Assembly (NCBI RefSeq): GCF_014898055.3
Contig: NW_023603184.1
Location: forward strand, 121,076,615-121,140,614
From: Talpa occidentalis
Taxonomy: Eukaryota > Chordata > Mammalia > Eulipotyphla > Talpidae
Length of the DNA stretch: 64,000 nt
Reading direction: 5' to 3'
The notes beneath the pieces were generated by a model. The model was not told where the DNA came from. It worked only from the letters and a program-made list of their open reading frames with translations, and did no database searches. A program made the position numbers and the translations under genes. How positions within the stretch are numbered: the first letter of the stretch is position 1; the number at the start of each line of letters is the position of its first letter. This document shows positions 49,026-62,299 of this stretch, one piece after another.

Positions 49026-50144
49026 TATTTGTGGTCAAGGTCTAAAGGGCGATCTAATCGGTGGTCTCTGATAACTATTCATGATTTTAAACGTTTTGTC
49101 TTATATTTTTAAAGAATCAGCAATAATTGTTAAAAATTACACCAGTGATAACTTTTGTACTGTACTGTGAAATTTGACTTTGGGTGATTGTACTTTCAAG
49201 ATAAGAGTTTAAAAAAATAAGCAGTGTGATTGTGTTACAAATTTTGAATCTGTTCAGAGATTAACTCTTCATAGTATTTACCGAAATAAAATGGAGAACA
49301 TATTTTTTTCATTGAATACAGTACAACTAAAGCATCTTAAAGATCATGATATATTTCTGCATGCAGTTTAAGCTCATTGCCTCAGTTTTTAGTTTCTGTG
49401 GAAACAGAATACAGATCTATTCAAATTAAAATTCCTGTTCTAGAGCAGAATGCTTTTGCTGTTCTGTATCATTAGAATTGATCTAGGGCATCTTTTCCCC
49501 AGTAATTGATGATAGTAATTGATGATAGAGTAATCATTACTGTCCTCTATTTGCCTCAATTTTTTTTTTTGATTAAGAACACAATTTTAAAGACTGCCTT
49601 CACCAGAGTAGATGCTCAGTCAGCAACACAAAATTAATCAGCAAAATGTAGAAAGCACTGACTGTATTTCAAAGCTTGTGTTGGGTGCTTATGTACTTAC
49701 TGTATTTACAGTATGGTTATTATCTGTTCTACTTGAAACTACTAATTCTTATACCAAAAGGTGTTTTTTATTTTATAATTTGAGTAAATCATGTGAGACT
49801 ATACTATTCAACTTAACTGACATCTGTTGAGTTCCTTTTACGTGAATAATAATGAATAATGTTGCATGCTGACATTGGTAGGAAGATGAATAAGATTAAA
49901 CCTCTGCCTTTGAGGTGTTTGGAAGAAGGGGAGAAAAGACTAATTACTTAAAAATTAACATATTTAAATACACTTTCAATACATAAGACACAGGCAGTGT
50001 ATATTAAGTGATAAATGAACCATGAGCAAAGGTCACAGTGTCCGAGGCTGGGTAGGGGCACCTTAAAGCTGGAATGCTCACCTGGGCAGGGAAGTGGGAA
50101 AAAGACTTAGAGCTTCTGTCCTACAGCACCTCTGGGCTGGGCAC

Positions 50145-52030
50145 ATTCATTTATTTATTTAATTGAGGCAACGTTGATTTACAATGCTGTATATATTTAG
50201 AAGTATAAGATCATACTCTCGAAGTCTATGTTACACATCACATCCACCACCAAGGCACCCATAGTCATCCATCATAGTCTGTTGTGCTGTCTCCCTTCTC
50301 TGCTCTCCCCGCTCTCCTTCCCTTTGCTATCATCAATTCTACAGTCAGATTTTTTTTTTTTTTTTTTTTTTGTGGGACCCTCACCGGTGGCGCCGCAGAG
50401 GCAGCGGGCAGCCCAGCACTCAACCACTGCACCACCAGGGGAGGCCCAATTCTACAGTCAGATTTGTAGGCACTGTTATTGGTTTGCTTTTATTTTACCT
50501 TTGTTTTGTTTCTCTATATTGTACATATAAGTGACACCATCCAGCATTTTTCTTTCTCCTTTTGACTTACTTCGCTTCGCATAATCCCCTCCAGTTCCTT
50601 CCATGTTGTTGCATATTGCAAGAGGTTTTTTTTTTTAATAGCTGAGTAGAATATATCATGTCCTCTAGATCCACTAAGCTGCTTTTGGGAATTTATATTG
50701 TTTCCATAGTTTAGCTATTGTAAATAGTGCTGCGGTAAACATAGGAATGTAGATATTCCTTCAGGTATGTACTTAGTAGAAGAATTGCTGGATCATTTGG
50801 TAGATCCATTTTTATTAATTTGAGAAACCTTCCTACTGTTTTTCCATACAAACATTCCTACAGTGTAGGAGTATTTCCTTTTACTCTACATTTTTGCCAA
50901 TGCTTGTTATAGGTCTTTTTTGATTTGAGCCATTCTCACAGGCTTGAAGTGGTATCTCATTGGGGTTTTGTTATGTATTTCCCTGATGATTAGTGATCAT
51001 CATTTTGTCATGCGCCTGTTGGCCATCCCATCTCTATGTGTTCCTTAGAGAAGTGTCTGTTTAACTTTTCTGACCATTTTTTTTTAATTAGGTTCTTTGT
51101 TTTTGTTGAATTGTGTTAGTTCTTTATAGATCTTGGATATTAGCCTCTTATGTGGTATGCAAATAATTTTTCCCATTCAACACGGCATCTTTTGTTTTAG
51201 TGCTAGTTTCTGTCCAGGAGCTTTTTAGTTTGATATAGTCCCAACCATCTATATTCTCTTTTATCTTGTTGTTGAAGATGAATCCATGAAGACATTCCTG
51301 AAGCCTATGTCATGAGATGTTTTGCCTATATTTTCTTCTGTGTGTTTTATGTATTCAGGTCTTTATACCTAAGTTAGACAGCTTTGTTTTCAATGTATTT
51401 TACTACCACATTTTCAGACATCAGTAACTGCTTAACATTTGGAAAAATTTCCATCTCGAGTATTGCAAGTTGGGTTCCGGAGGGAACAGATTCTGGGATT
51501 TGCATGCAGGAGTTTTTGGGGACCTGAGCTTGGGAACAGTTCTTGGGAGAACTGTTATATTTATCCCTAGTTTTTCGAGGGTTTTCACCATAAATGGATG
51601 TTGAACCTTAAATGCTTCCTCACATCCATTGATATGATCATATGATCTTTATCTTTCTTTTTGTTGATGTGAATTACATTAACAGATTTTCGGGTGTTAA
51701 AGCATCTGTGTGTTTCTGGTATGAATCCCATTTGGTCATGGTATATGATCCTTTTAATGGATTGTTGAATTTGGTTTGCTAGGATTTTATTCAGGATTTT
51801 TGATCTGCTTCATTAGGGAGATTGGGCTGTAATTTTCTTCTTTTTCATGTTGTCTTTGTTTGGTTTTGCTTTAGAGTAATGTTGACCTCATAAAGAGTTT
51901 TGGGAAGTACTCCTTTTTCAGTTTTTTCAAAGATTTTGAGTCAATAGGCATTAGTTCACCTTTGAAGGTTTGGGAGAATTCACATGAGAAGTCATTTGGT
52001 CCTGGACTCTCGTTTTTGGGAAGAAAAACA
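50145..52030 (-). mobile_element. L1 3' half, antisense
   Basis: The plus strand shows the reverse complement of an L1 3' UTR (50145-50560), then ORF2 (TTCCATGTTGTTGCATATTG, TAGCTATTGTAAATAGTGCT and onward to 52030). It is interrupted by the small SINE at 50352-50447. No intact ORF2 remains. Confidence 0.8.
50352..50447 (-). mobile_element. tRNA-derived SINE, head plus tail only
   Basis: A T tract followed by ~75 bp of the tRNA-like head. The body is absent. Duplication CAATTCTACAGTCAGATT on both sides, inside an antisense L1. Confidence 0.82.
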
Positions 52031-53699
52031 AAATCTTTACCTAACACAGAAACTTTTTTTACAAAGGTGATAGAACACAGTTTCATTATTGAATAAACAT
52101 AAAACCTGTGATGAGTATCTCAGCAAACTGCTAAGGTATTGTAAGACAGAAAGGAATTTTGCCACCTCACATAGACAAACAGATGCAGCTCATTACATTA
52201 CAGTCATTCATGCTAACATTACCTGCTTATTTGGTGACCATATTAACTTTATCCAGAAGAAAAACAAACTTTTCATATCTTTATAACAGGTAATTTTGCA
52301 AATTGGAGCATAACATCCACCAAAGTTAGGGTTTTACTTTCTTACTGAAAATCCCAGATAGAGGAGCTGTTTCCCTTGATATTTGCATTGCAAAAAGATA
52401 CAATAAAAAAGAAGGCCCTTTAGGAAACATTCCTGGATTGTGAGAATGGCATTATAAAAATTTTCATGCATTTGAAAAGGAGAGGGAAATTCTGAAAGAA
52501 AAGAGAGGAAGAAGCCTCTTATTTTTAATAGGGAGAATTAAGTCTCCTATTTTAAATTTGTGCTTGTCCGTATACTATTTCTGGATCTGTTTAAGGTCGA
52601 GTCTCCTTGAAGCACTGAAAATTTTTAGTAGCAAAAAATTCAGAGCCATCTTCAGGTGTCTGAAGTAGTTTCATTGACCATTAACTTTTGGTATACTTGG
52701 GTATTGTTATGTTTTGAGAGGTATTTATTTAAAATAGACTGATCCAGTGGTAGCTGTGGTAGGTATGGGAGGCTTTGGATTCTTATTGTGCTATACTCCT
52801 GGAGGGAGTTATATAACTTCTGTTTTTCATTGTCAAAATAAGGATGATAGCATCTACTGCTTCTGGTTATTCTCAAGATTAATTGAGATAATGCTTGTAA
52901 AAGTTATAGAATAAGCTTCACATTCATTTGGTGCTCATTGATTTGTTGTTGTTGAGATCTACTTCTTCATAAACAAAGTAAAAAGTTGATTAACTTATGT
53001 ACGTTAATTGTAATATAAATATAGTCACACAAAGACCTCAGCTTAATTTAGCCTTTCTTATGGTGCTAGTTACTTTGACCCATTGGATTTATTAATTTGA
53101 TTTGTGTACAGTTTATTTGATCATAAACTCAAAATGTAATCTTTTCTTTAGCTTTCTCCTTTTTTTCTTGGAGAAGATGAATAGTAACAATGACTATCCA
53201 GTGTAGGAAAATGACTTGGGAAATACTTTGACAAATCTGAATTGCTCTGATGGCTTCCTGGCTTGAATATTGTACTGATTCCTAGTGGAATGGACCGGTT
53301 CTTCTTGAAGAGTTTTTTATTTTGCTCTTGTTTACTATTCTAGAGTTTTATGTATGCTTCCTTTCTTGTCATTCTACTATTCACCATTAACTTCCTTCCT
53401 ATTCTTTCCCCATAACTTAATTTATCAAAAAAAAATTCCTTTCAACCACATTGTGTTTGATAAATGCTTCCTCCACCTTCTTCGCCTAGTAAAATATGAG
53501 TAGATCTGAAGGACCTCATTCTTCTGTGGGGTCTCTTTTGTTGGCACACTCTATTGTTTTTTTGAGGATGTTGATCATTTATATTTATTTACTTTTCTAT
53601 GATATACATGTTTTTCTCCATTAGTATTTATATACACATAAAACATACAAAGAGTTTTAAAAAGAAGAAGTAGACATTACTTAAAAAGATATTGTATTT

Positions 53700-53973
53700 G
53701 GCATCCCTGGAGGCACAGGCGGTTGAGCGTAGCGCTGTGAAGTAGTGCAGCCTCTGCAGCGCAAGTTCCATCCCGGCCTGACCGGGAGATGCCCACATGG
53801 TGCAGAGGACCGCTCCTGTCTCGCCTGCTGCTACCCACCGCAGTGTATTTCACTTGATCTGCCTGTTCTGTTTCCCCGCTTGCTCTCTGGTGAATCCTCT
53901 CACGCTCCCGCACATCTGGCCTGTACCCCAGTTCTTGTATGCATAAATAAAATAAATAAATCTTTAAAAAAAA
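53700..53973 (+). mobile_element. tRNA-derived SINE, older type
   Basis: Head variant GGTTGAGCGTAGCGCTGTGA, tail TGCATAAATAAAATAAATAA. No clear duplication. Confidence 0.8.
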
Positions 53974-53999
53974 TGAAAGAGGAAGGATTAGTAGTTTAA

Positions 54000-55480
54000 A
54001 AAACATGTATTGCAGCCAAAGTCTGTTTTTAGCTTTGCCAAGAGTTTCCTTATATATTTTGCTGCTTTGTTTGGTGTATATATATGCTGAATGTCATGTC
54101 TTTCTAATGTATCATTGCATTAATCCTAAAATGCCCATCCCTATCTCCTGTTACCACTTTTTAAACGGAAGTTTGTTTCATCTGATATAAGTATGGCTCT
54201 CCCTCTCTTCTTGGGTCCTTTGTGCTTGTAGAGTTGTTTTCCAACCATACAACTTGAGCCTATGTTTTTCTGTGGAGTTCAACTGGGTCTCCTGCAGGCA
54301 ACAGAAAGTTGAGTTTTGTTTTCTGATCTAACCAGTCACTGTGCCTTTTCATTGGTGAGTTCAGTTCATTTACATTTAAAGTGATTATTAATCTATGAAT
54401 ATTTGTTACTGCTAGTTAGTCTTTAGTTTTCTGTTTCTCTCTCGCTTGCGCTCTCTCTCTCTCTCTCGTTTTTTGTGGTTTTTCTTCACTTCGATTTAGA
54501 GAGTGCTTCTTGCTACATTTCTTGTAGGGGAGGTCTAGTGTTTGCAAATTCCTTAAAATTTTTTTTTTTTGGGAAATCCTTTATTTCTCTTTTGTGGCTG
54601 AAAGAGAGTCTTGCAGGATATTTTCTTCTTGGTCGATGGTTTTTATTTTTGAGTATTTTGAATACATCACTTCATTCTCTCCTTCCTTTTTATAGTTTCT
54701 ATTGAGAAGTTCTGATGTAAACTTGATGTAGTACCTTCATAAATTACCTGCTTTCACCCTTTGACCATCTTCAATATTCTTTCTTTGTCTTGAACTCTTT
54801 CTAGTTTCACTGCTATGTGTCTTGATATAGGTATCCTTGCATTTAGATAAGTCTGTGTTCTTTTAGCTTCGTGGACTGGAATAATTAATTTTTTACCCAG
54901 GTGTGGAAAGTTTTCCTTTGTTATTTCCTTGAATGGACTCTCTAATCCACCCCCCTCCCCATTTTGGGATACCCTTTATTCTTATGTTGGTTTTCCTAAT
55001 GTGTGAGTTTTCAAATTGCTTCTTCATATTTTTTACATCTTGTTTATCTCTTTCTACAGTTGGATCCTTGTTGCATTACTATCTGTGAGGTCACTGATTT
55101 GCTCTTCTATTTGATCTATTCTATTTCTCAACTGATTATTCTCCCCCACCCCCACCCCCCGAGTTTTGTAGTATCTTTCTGTTTAGCTTTTATGAGTTTT
55201 CTTGTATTACTTTGACTTGCCCGACTTCTTTCTCTTTAACTTTCTTTATTATAGCAGTTCTGAACTTTCTGATAGGGATATATAATCTTTCATTTTTATG
55301 GGAATTGTTCTCATGTTGTGGTGTCATGTTCTCCTCAGGTCTTGTATTGTGTTACATTTTTTGGTCTGCCCATTTTAAGAGATCTTCCTATTCTATTTTT
55401 AATTTTAATATCTTCAGCAGTAACTTGAGGGATTAAACTAGTTTACTTTTTTCCACAGGTGGTACTGCAGTTTTGTTTGG
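54000..55480 (-). mobile_element. L1 5' portion, antisense
   Basis: Contains the reverse complement of more upstream L1 sequence (GGGTCTCCTGCAGGCAACAG, TCAGTTCATTTACATTTAAAG, TGTCTTGATATAGGTATCC). It could be the same original element as 50145-52030, separated by other DNA, or a second L1. Confidence 0.65.
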
Positions 55481-55499
55481 TTTTATCTATCTTATGTTA

Positions 55500-55580
55500 C
55501 CTTATCTTTCCATCTTTTCCTCTCTTCCTTCTCTCCCTCTTTTCCTTCCTTCCTCCTTCCTTCCATCCTCTCCCCCTGCC
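55500..55580. repeat. Pyrimidine-rich tract
   Basis: About 80 bp almost entirely C and T on the plus strand, with TTCC repeats. Such tracts can form triplex DNA. Confidence 0.7.
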
Positions 55581-55840
55581 CTTTGTGCTCTCTTTCTCTG
55601 CCTTTGCTGGCTTCTATATGTACTGAGATCTGTTTTATAGTTGCTGAGTCAGTAGGATGTGGAGGGACTTGGAAGGATACAGATATTAGCGTCCATGAGT
55701 TGGTTTGGGGCTGGCTCATGTTCAGAATTAGTTACATGAGAAATTATCATCTATCAAAAAAATCAAAAAATTTTCCTTCTAGAAATGATATCTAAAAACA
55801 GCAGTATTTGGCATTTTTTGCTTATAGTTTAAATATTTGC

Positions 55841-56241
55841 TGTAGGGTAAGGTAAAAAATCAGACTTTTCTGCCCTCCCGCCATCAGGATAGATGAGGGA
55901 ACCCTGTGATCCTGAATGCATGCCTGATGGCTGGCACCTGAAGTGGGTACACCTGTGCTAAGACTGTGCTTTTAAGGGCGGTGTCATAGGGACACCAGTA
56001 GAAGCCGAAAGAGAAGAAGCCTGAAGCAGAAGCAGAGAATGCCAGAGAGCCCAGATAGAGTGAAGATTTGCTGGGGGCTGGGAGGACTGCCAGCCTCCCA
56101 GCCCCCTAGCACCCCTGCCTGCCACGTACCCACTGAACCCCAATAAAATACCTGCAAAAAACCACTGAGGACTCTGACTCCTCCTTTACCCAGTCTGCAT
56201 GGAATCAGACAACCTGCTCAGTGTCCATTCCTGCCCTTACA
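55841..56241 (+). mobile_element. LTR-like element, left arm of inverted pair
   Basis: Begins TGTAGGGTAAGG and ends CCTGCCCTTACA, giving TG...CA ends with imperfect short inverted termini. It contains AATAAA near 56142, as an R region would. The next element (56295-56694) is its reverse complement at roughly 85-90% by eye. No retroviral genes are present. The family is not identified; an endogenous retrovirus LTR is the likely class. Confidence 0.6.
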
Positions 56242-56294
56242 TTGCTCATAAAGGATCTCCTAATAAATTCTATTTGCATCTCTCAGTTTAGCTG

Positions 56295-56694
56295 TGTAAG
56301 GGCAGGAACAGGACACAATGCAGGTTTTCTGATCCCATGCAGACCGGGTAAAGGAGGAGTCAGAATTCTCAGTGGTTTTGCAGGTTTTTATTGGGGTTCA
56401 CCAGGCATATGGCAGGCAGGGGTGCTGGGGGACCGGGAGGCTGGCTGTCCTCCCAGTCTCCAGCAAATCTTCACTCTATCTGGGCTCTCTGGTGTTCTCT
56501 GCTTCTGCTTCGGGCTTCTTCTCTTTCGGCTTCTACTGGTGTCCCCATGACACCGCCCTTAAAAAGCACAGTCTTAGCACAGGTGTACCCACTTCAGGTG
56601 CCAGCCATCAGGCATGCATTCAGGATCACAGGGTTCCCTCATCTATCCTGATGGCGGGAGGGCAGAAAAGCCTGATTTTTTACCTTACCCTACA
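56295..56694 (-). mobile_element. LTR-like element, right arm of inverted pair
   Basis: Begins TGTAAGGGCAGG and ends CCTTACCCTACA, the mirror of the left arm, with the minus-strand AATAAA around 56388. The 53-bp spacer (56242-56294) between the arms contains another AATAAA. No matching target-site duplication was seen outside the pair. Confidence 0.6.
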
Positions 56695-58388
56695 AGCTGT
56701 TAAAATCCCATTTTGATTAGGGGAACATTTTAAAAAATTTCTCATTACACTAAATGTAGTATTGTATCATGCTTGCTGCTATTTATCCTTCTTCAGTTTA
56801 AATTTAATTTCAGTCTTTTGCTGCTGCTTAATACTTCATATGATGCCTGCAACATGCTATTTCCCTGTAATCTTTCAAAAACAATTGTGACATCTGAATA
56901 GTTTCACCAGTAAATTTTCTTATAGAATAGTGAATGGCATTAGTCCTAAGTATGGTTCAACAGCTGTTGCTCCTTGACTGCAGGTTAAGGGTAGAGGTAG
57001 TTGTATCCATGGTGACCTATGTGAATTAGTGAGGGTGGGAACTGTGGGATTCTCAGGGGTTGATGGTAGAGCAAATGCTCTCGCTCGAGCTTTTATTAGA
57101 CATTTGGCCTTAAATGGAATTTTAAAAAAATCTCCTAATTTTATAAAGCAAATAAACTTGTGCTTAATGAAACAACTATTCATTGGAGAATGTAGTGGGA
57201 ACAGAAAAGCGCTTACAAAGGAGACCACACTTTAGTCTTGACTTGTATTTTAATTTAGAAAATACAATTTTGTGTATATTTAAATATTTTCTTCCAAAAG
57301 GTTTGAGGTAGACTTCAACAAAAGCATATAGTTAACAGAATAGGTTGAAAAATAAGTCATGACCAAAGAGGAGGAGAGCATTAGAGAAAGAAATATGACT
57401 GTATTTACCCTTATTGGGTCCTATGGTGATAAAAAAGCATTATTAAACTTTATGTCTTGGTATAAATTGGAGGAAACACCCTCACTACATGCAGAAGATT
57501 TACAGTATGTACCTGTGATGGGGAAGAGGAGGAGAAACCTATACTACATTCCCTTCTGCATCTCAACTATCAGGTATTGGGTATATGTTTGCTTTCAAGA
57601 GGTTTCTATTTGAACTTCATGCCTGGAAAAGATCCAAGTTATCAAATAAAACAGAGAAACAGGTTTTCCAAGGGGGCCTTGCCAATACTTTTGTTAAGTA
57701 CTTCTGTGGCTTCTGCACCAGTGGGAAGAATAGACATGGCATGAACTCTTAACTCCAGGGTCTATGTCAAAGTAAATTAATACATAGAAAATAAATCAAC
57801 ACTATCTATTTTAAAAACATATTTGCCCTGCACATATAAACTGTTCCCAGACAACTGACCTGATGTTCCCAATAGTGTATTTTGGCCTCTGGGTCTACAT
57901 GGTGTGAAACTGGGTGGGTAGTGTTAATGGACAGACTCTTAGGCATTCTGTTCTGCAAGTAGTAGAAGTTTCCCACAACTGAAAGAAGCAGCCAGTAGAC
58001 ATTGAAGAACATTGGCTATAATTAGAGGTTTAAAATTTTATTGCTTTTCAATACTTTGAAGGCTTATTAAATTGGGGAATCTAAATGTATTCTAAACAAA
58101 TTTTAATTTTGATTTTTGTAGGATCTAAGTTATCATGAAATGAATTTACTTATAATTTGAAATAAAATTAGTTGATATTTATGCTTTAGTTGTTGCAATT
58201 TCTACTTAATTGCTAATATAAGGGACAAAGGAATACTCTTCAAGAAAAAAAATTCTTGAATTTTAAGGTGATATATTTGTTTTGCTAATTTTTTATTGAC
58301 TTTGTATATTTACTCTATGATATTTATACTACAAGTTTATCGTACAAATTCTGTTTTCTTGAACTACCAATCTAAAATGATTAGTGTG

Positions 58389-58682
58389 GGGGGCCTCCCC
58401 GGTGGCACAGCGGTTGAGCGCTGGGTTGCGAAGCTACCCGCGGCCTCTACGGCGCCAGTTCGATCCCCAGCTGCTCCCTGGCCACTGGAGGAGGGTCCCA
58501 CATGGTGCGCAGACCTCTCCTGCCGCCCGCTGCTCCCCTCAGCAGTGTACTTCGGTCCTTCTGCCTGTTCTGCTCCCCTCTCTGGCTCTGGTGAATTCTC
58601 TCACCCTCCCACGCCTCTGACTGTACCCAGTGCATGTATAAACAAACAAATAAATAAAAAAAAAAAATGCCTCTAAAAAAAA
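58389..58682 (+). mobile_element. tRNA-derived SINE with 3' tag
   Basis: Near-consensus younger copy whose tail reads AACAAACAAATAAATA and then ATGCCTCTA. Duplication AAAATGATTAGTGTG on both sides. Confidence 0.88.
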
Positions 58683-58949
58683 AAAATGATTAGTGTGTAT
58701 TTGAGAGTGGTATGACTGAATACACAAATATATTTTTTCTTTTCATATATGTGGATAAGACTACAAATATGTCTTCTATACACTGATAGTCAGTTAATCT
58801 TATTTTAAACTGGGATGACAAGAGGTAATATCGATGTTTAGAGCTTGTCATTATGCCTCACATGAGTGGTCCTGGATCTGAAGGAGTGGTTCTTCAGAAT
58901 AGGTGACGATTCCAGGACTGTTGCTAGACTTGTACCCTTTGAGAGGGCC

Positions 58950-59105
58950 TCATGTAGCAGCTTGAGTGCAGGCTTCTAAGTCATTGACTAGGACTCAAGT
59001 CCTGATTTTGTTACTTCCTGTTTACTGTGATTCTAGGAAAACTGCTTGACTCTTTTTGTCCTTAGTTTCTTTGTCTGTATAGTGGAAATCAGAATACATC
59101 CTAGT
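58950..59105 (+). repeat. MIR SINE fragment
   Basis: GGACTCAAGTCCTGATTTTG, then TTGACTCTTTTTGTCCTTAG, matches the MIR middle region. Confidence 0.6.
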
Positions 59106-59178
59106 GGTACATAAATCAGTTATCAAAATGACATTTCTCTTCCCTAACTGATTTATTTGATAGTTTATGTGAAGTCTT

Positions 59179-59457
59179 TTTTTTTTTTTTTTTTTTTAAA
59201 GATTTATTTATGCATACAAGAGCTGGTGTACAGGTCAGAGATGCGGGGGGTGAGAGGATCCACCAGAGACAGAGTGGGGAACAGAACAGGCAGACTGACT
59301 GAAATACACTGCTGAGGGGAGGAGAGGGCACGCCAGGAGGGGTCTGCTGCGTCATGTGTGTTTCTCCCCGGCCGGCCAGGGATTGAACTCGAGCTGCAGA
59401 GGCTGTGGATTGCTCCATAGGGCGGTGCTTAACCCCCTGCACCACCAGGGAGACCCC
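59179..59457 (-). mobile_element. tRNA-derived SINE, older type
   Basis: Duplication TATGTGAAGTCTT at 59166-59178 and 59458-59470. Confidence 0.86.
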
Positions 59458-59817
59458 TATGTGAAGTCTTAATATTCTCACTGGATTCTTCTTGGGCCCA
59501 GGGTTCTGGAGTGACTTCGCTGGGCTGAAAGGACATTAACATATCTGGTTTTTGACCCTAAGCTAGGTATTTTCAGGTTTCAATTGTTATTCAGTCTAAC
59601 TCTAGAATTCAAATTACTCAACTTTATGTCTAATTGGTTAGGTAGGTCTGTTCTGATTTCTGCCGTAGGATAGAATGCTAAGATTCTTGAAGGCGAGAAG
59701 TTCTATTGTGCAGGTAGTGATAGCCATTTTTCTTTATCAGAAGATTGCTTTATTCTATCAGAAGGTTTATTCTTTATCAGAAAGTTATTCTAATCTTTTG
59801 TAGAAGATTATGTCTAC

Positions 59818-59895
59818 AGATATTTATTGAGCGCCTGCTTTGTGCCAGGTATGGTTCTGAGAGCTGAGAATACAGCAATGAACAAAAATGGAAAA
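59818..59895 (+). repeat. Ancient mammal-wide repeat fragment
   Basis: TATTTATTGAGCGCCTGCTT, then a segment ending ACAGCAATGAACAAAAATG, a common old repeat start (MIR/L2 class; family not certain). Confidence 0.5.
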
Positions 59896-60204
59896 GGCGT
59901 TTATGTGCATCATGATTAGATTCTCCATTTCAGAGAATGGTGCAGAGATAGAGGTCAATGTGACAGAATATGTATGTAAACAATACAAGGATAGGATAGT
60001 TTATGCTCCATCGTAAAATCCTATAAGAAAACAAAATAGAATAATATTAATAACATGACATATATATGGGATTGGTGGGGCAATTTGAGATTGATGGCTT
60101 GAGACCTGTCTTAGGTGAAGACATTTGAATTGCCAGGTCATTATTCTCATTCTCATTTACATCTCTTCCCCCTGTGCTACTTGATGAAAGGTTGGGGGTC
60201 AAGA

Positions 60205-60470
60205 ATTTTGGGTGACCTATGTTTATTGCAGCGCTATTTATAATAGGTAAGACCTGGAAACAACCCAAATGCCCCCAAACAGATGGCTGGATCAAGAAGA
60301 TGTGGTACATATACACAATGGAATACTATTCAGCAATCAAAAAAGATAAACTCATGTCATTTGCAGCAACGTGGATGGAACTAGGAGGGATTAGTTCAGT
60401 GAAATAAGTCAGAAGGAAAATATTAGATGGTTTCACTTATAGGAGGAATATAGGGGAACCAAATACAACT
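60205..60470 (+). mobile_element. L1 ORF2 C-terminal fragment
   Basis: Fragment MEYYSAIKKDKLMSFAATWM identifies the ORF2p C-terminus. It stops shortly after, with no clear poly(A). Confidence 0.78.
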
Positions 60471-61254
60471 ATAAATCAGAGACATTGTGATTTTTGAAGA
60501 TGACTGATGTTAAATGTTAGTAAGATGACACTAATTTTAACACTTAAATATCACATTATTAGAGTGGTATACAAACCTGTAGGATGGGAAATCCTTGTAA
60601 ATAATATTAAAATTGAGAACAAGATGACTGAGATAATTTCTCAGTGGAGAACCTAATAATGGAATTTTTTTTAGGGTACCAGAGAAAAATGAAACTGGAA
60701 ACAACTATCGAAGAGAGAAATAAAACAATTATAATTTAATATCAAAGAAAAAAGATAACTTCAAATACGTTTATAAGGATAACAAGTAGAAATATTTCCT
60801 ATACAGAGTAAGATGGTGATTCCCTGTCCTACTTGGGATGTAGGACATACACCATTTTAAGTTTGAATGCCCTTTTACTTCCTTTAGCTTATGTGTAGAC
60901 TATATTATGAGGCAGATGAATTGAAAAGAAAACTTTGAGTTCCCCTTCCTGTCTTTTACATAGCAGAAAGAAAAGAATTTGCTATTATACATGCAGTTCT
61001 CAGAATCTCACTAGAGGGTGGTGTTGGCTCTAAAATTAGAGGTTGCTGATCTACAGTATTTTCGTTAATGGACTGTGTTTATATTTAAATAAAAGGTAAA
61101 TGCAGCCTTTTCAGTCTTCTTTAAAAGTTGGTAAGTGTCAAGTCTGAAACCACCCAAGGGCATCATTCCTTTTTGGCTGGTAGTAGTCCGCAGGAGCCAG
61201 ATAAAGTGCTGAAGAGATTATTGGAGATGTTAGGTGGCTGATTCTCATTTCAGC

Positions 61255-61380
61255 TCCTACACTAAATAGTAGACAAGAACCTAAGGCTCCCTGGGCCTTT
61301 ATTTCCTCTGTAAAATAAAAAGGGTGCCTTAGATGATCTCTAAATCTCCTTGCACCTCTACAATTCTGAGAGTCTAACAA
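61255..61380 (+). repeat. MIR-type fragment
   Basis: TTTCCTCTGTAAAATAAAAA and TTAGATGATCTCTAAATCTC are MIR-like. Confidence 0.5.
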
Positions 61381-62299
61381 ATTTTGGGTTTAAAAGGCTG
61401 AAGAGTTTCTCATGCCTTTGGCAAAAGGAACAAGTAAAATCTCAAATTATTAATTAAAATACAATTTAATGTTGTAAATGAGATTTAATATAGATTCTAA
61501 GTCAAAAACCCTTTAAATTAAAATGTCAAATATTCCATCCAACCAGGGAAGCGCAGTCATTCTTTGCACCTAAATGAGTATTCTTTGGTTAATTTCAATG
61601 ACAGAATTGATCATCCAAAGATCTCTCTCCAGTTGGTTGCTAGCTTGCTGGTAATGAACAAAATATATAGGATTATCTAGAGAAAGAAGATTGAACCATT
61701 ATCAAGTAAGTATGTTTTACCACGAGGACTAAGCCCACCGACCCCGTTTTGTACTTAACCAACTTCCATAAAGCTTTTCAAAGAGTCTCCAGAGGGATTT
61801 AGTTTGTTCAGCATTACCCTCCCCTCTTTTATCTGATTCTCTTCCCTTGTCATATTTACTCACATTGCAGGCTGAACTGAGGAGTCTTTCGTGGAATCTG
61901 AACCAAATTATTCAAATCCAGGATCTCAGTAAACCCCCGTTTATCTCTGCATGGATTTGACTTCTATCGGTTGGCATAAGAGCTTGCAATTAACCCCCCG
62001 AGGGTGAGAAGCTGCACTCTGCCACTCCGACATTAACAATACTCCCTTTTCTCCAAATTGATTTGCTTTGCAAATGAATGTTTCCTTTCCTCTTTCCCTC
62101 CCCCCACCCTTTCTCGGATTTTGTTGCCTCTTCAGGGTCTTTCAGAATATTTAAACTTCCTGAAGTACACAGGGAGCGCTGGCGGAAGCGCAAACGGTGT
62201 GCGCGCTCACACCCTCTCTCCAGCACCCGAGCCCGGCTCGGGCTGGCTCCGGGTGCAGAACACATTCCATTCTTCTCGCTCGGGCACGCCCCTCTCGGG

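Larger units (their letters stand above)
48700..61950. other. Intergenic region between BOLL and PLCL1
   Basis: 13 kb with no recognisable protein-coding exon. It holds a MIR (48880-49025), an antisense L1 (50145-52030) interrupted by a small SINE, a SINE (53700-53973), another antisense L1 (54000-55480), a pyrimidine-rich tract (55500-55580), the inverted LTR pair (55841-56694), SINEs (58389-58682 and 59179-59457), old MIR pieces and a plus-strand L1 tail (60205-60470). The interval 56700-58370 shows nothing assignable. Confidence 0.7.

Noticed and set aside
52040..52300. Possible retrocopied gene fragment after the antisense L1
   Set aside because: The frame is short, no family is recognised, and it sits between L1 pieces; left unassigned.
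56221..56716. Overlapping 86-114 codon frames at 56.2-56.7 kb
   Set aside because: They lie within the inverted LTR-like arm and have no viral or cellular domain.
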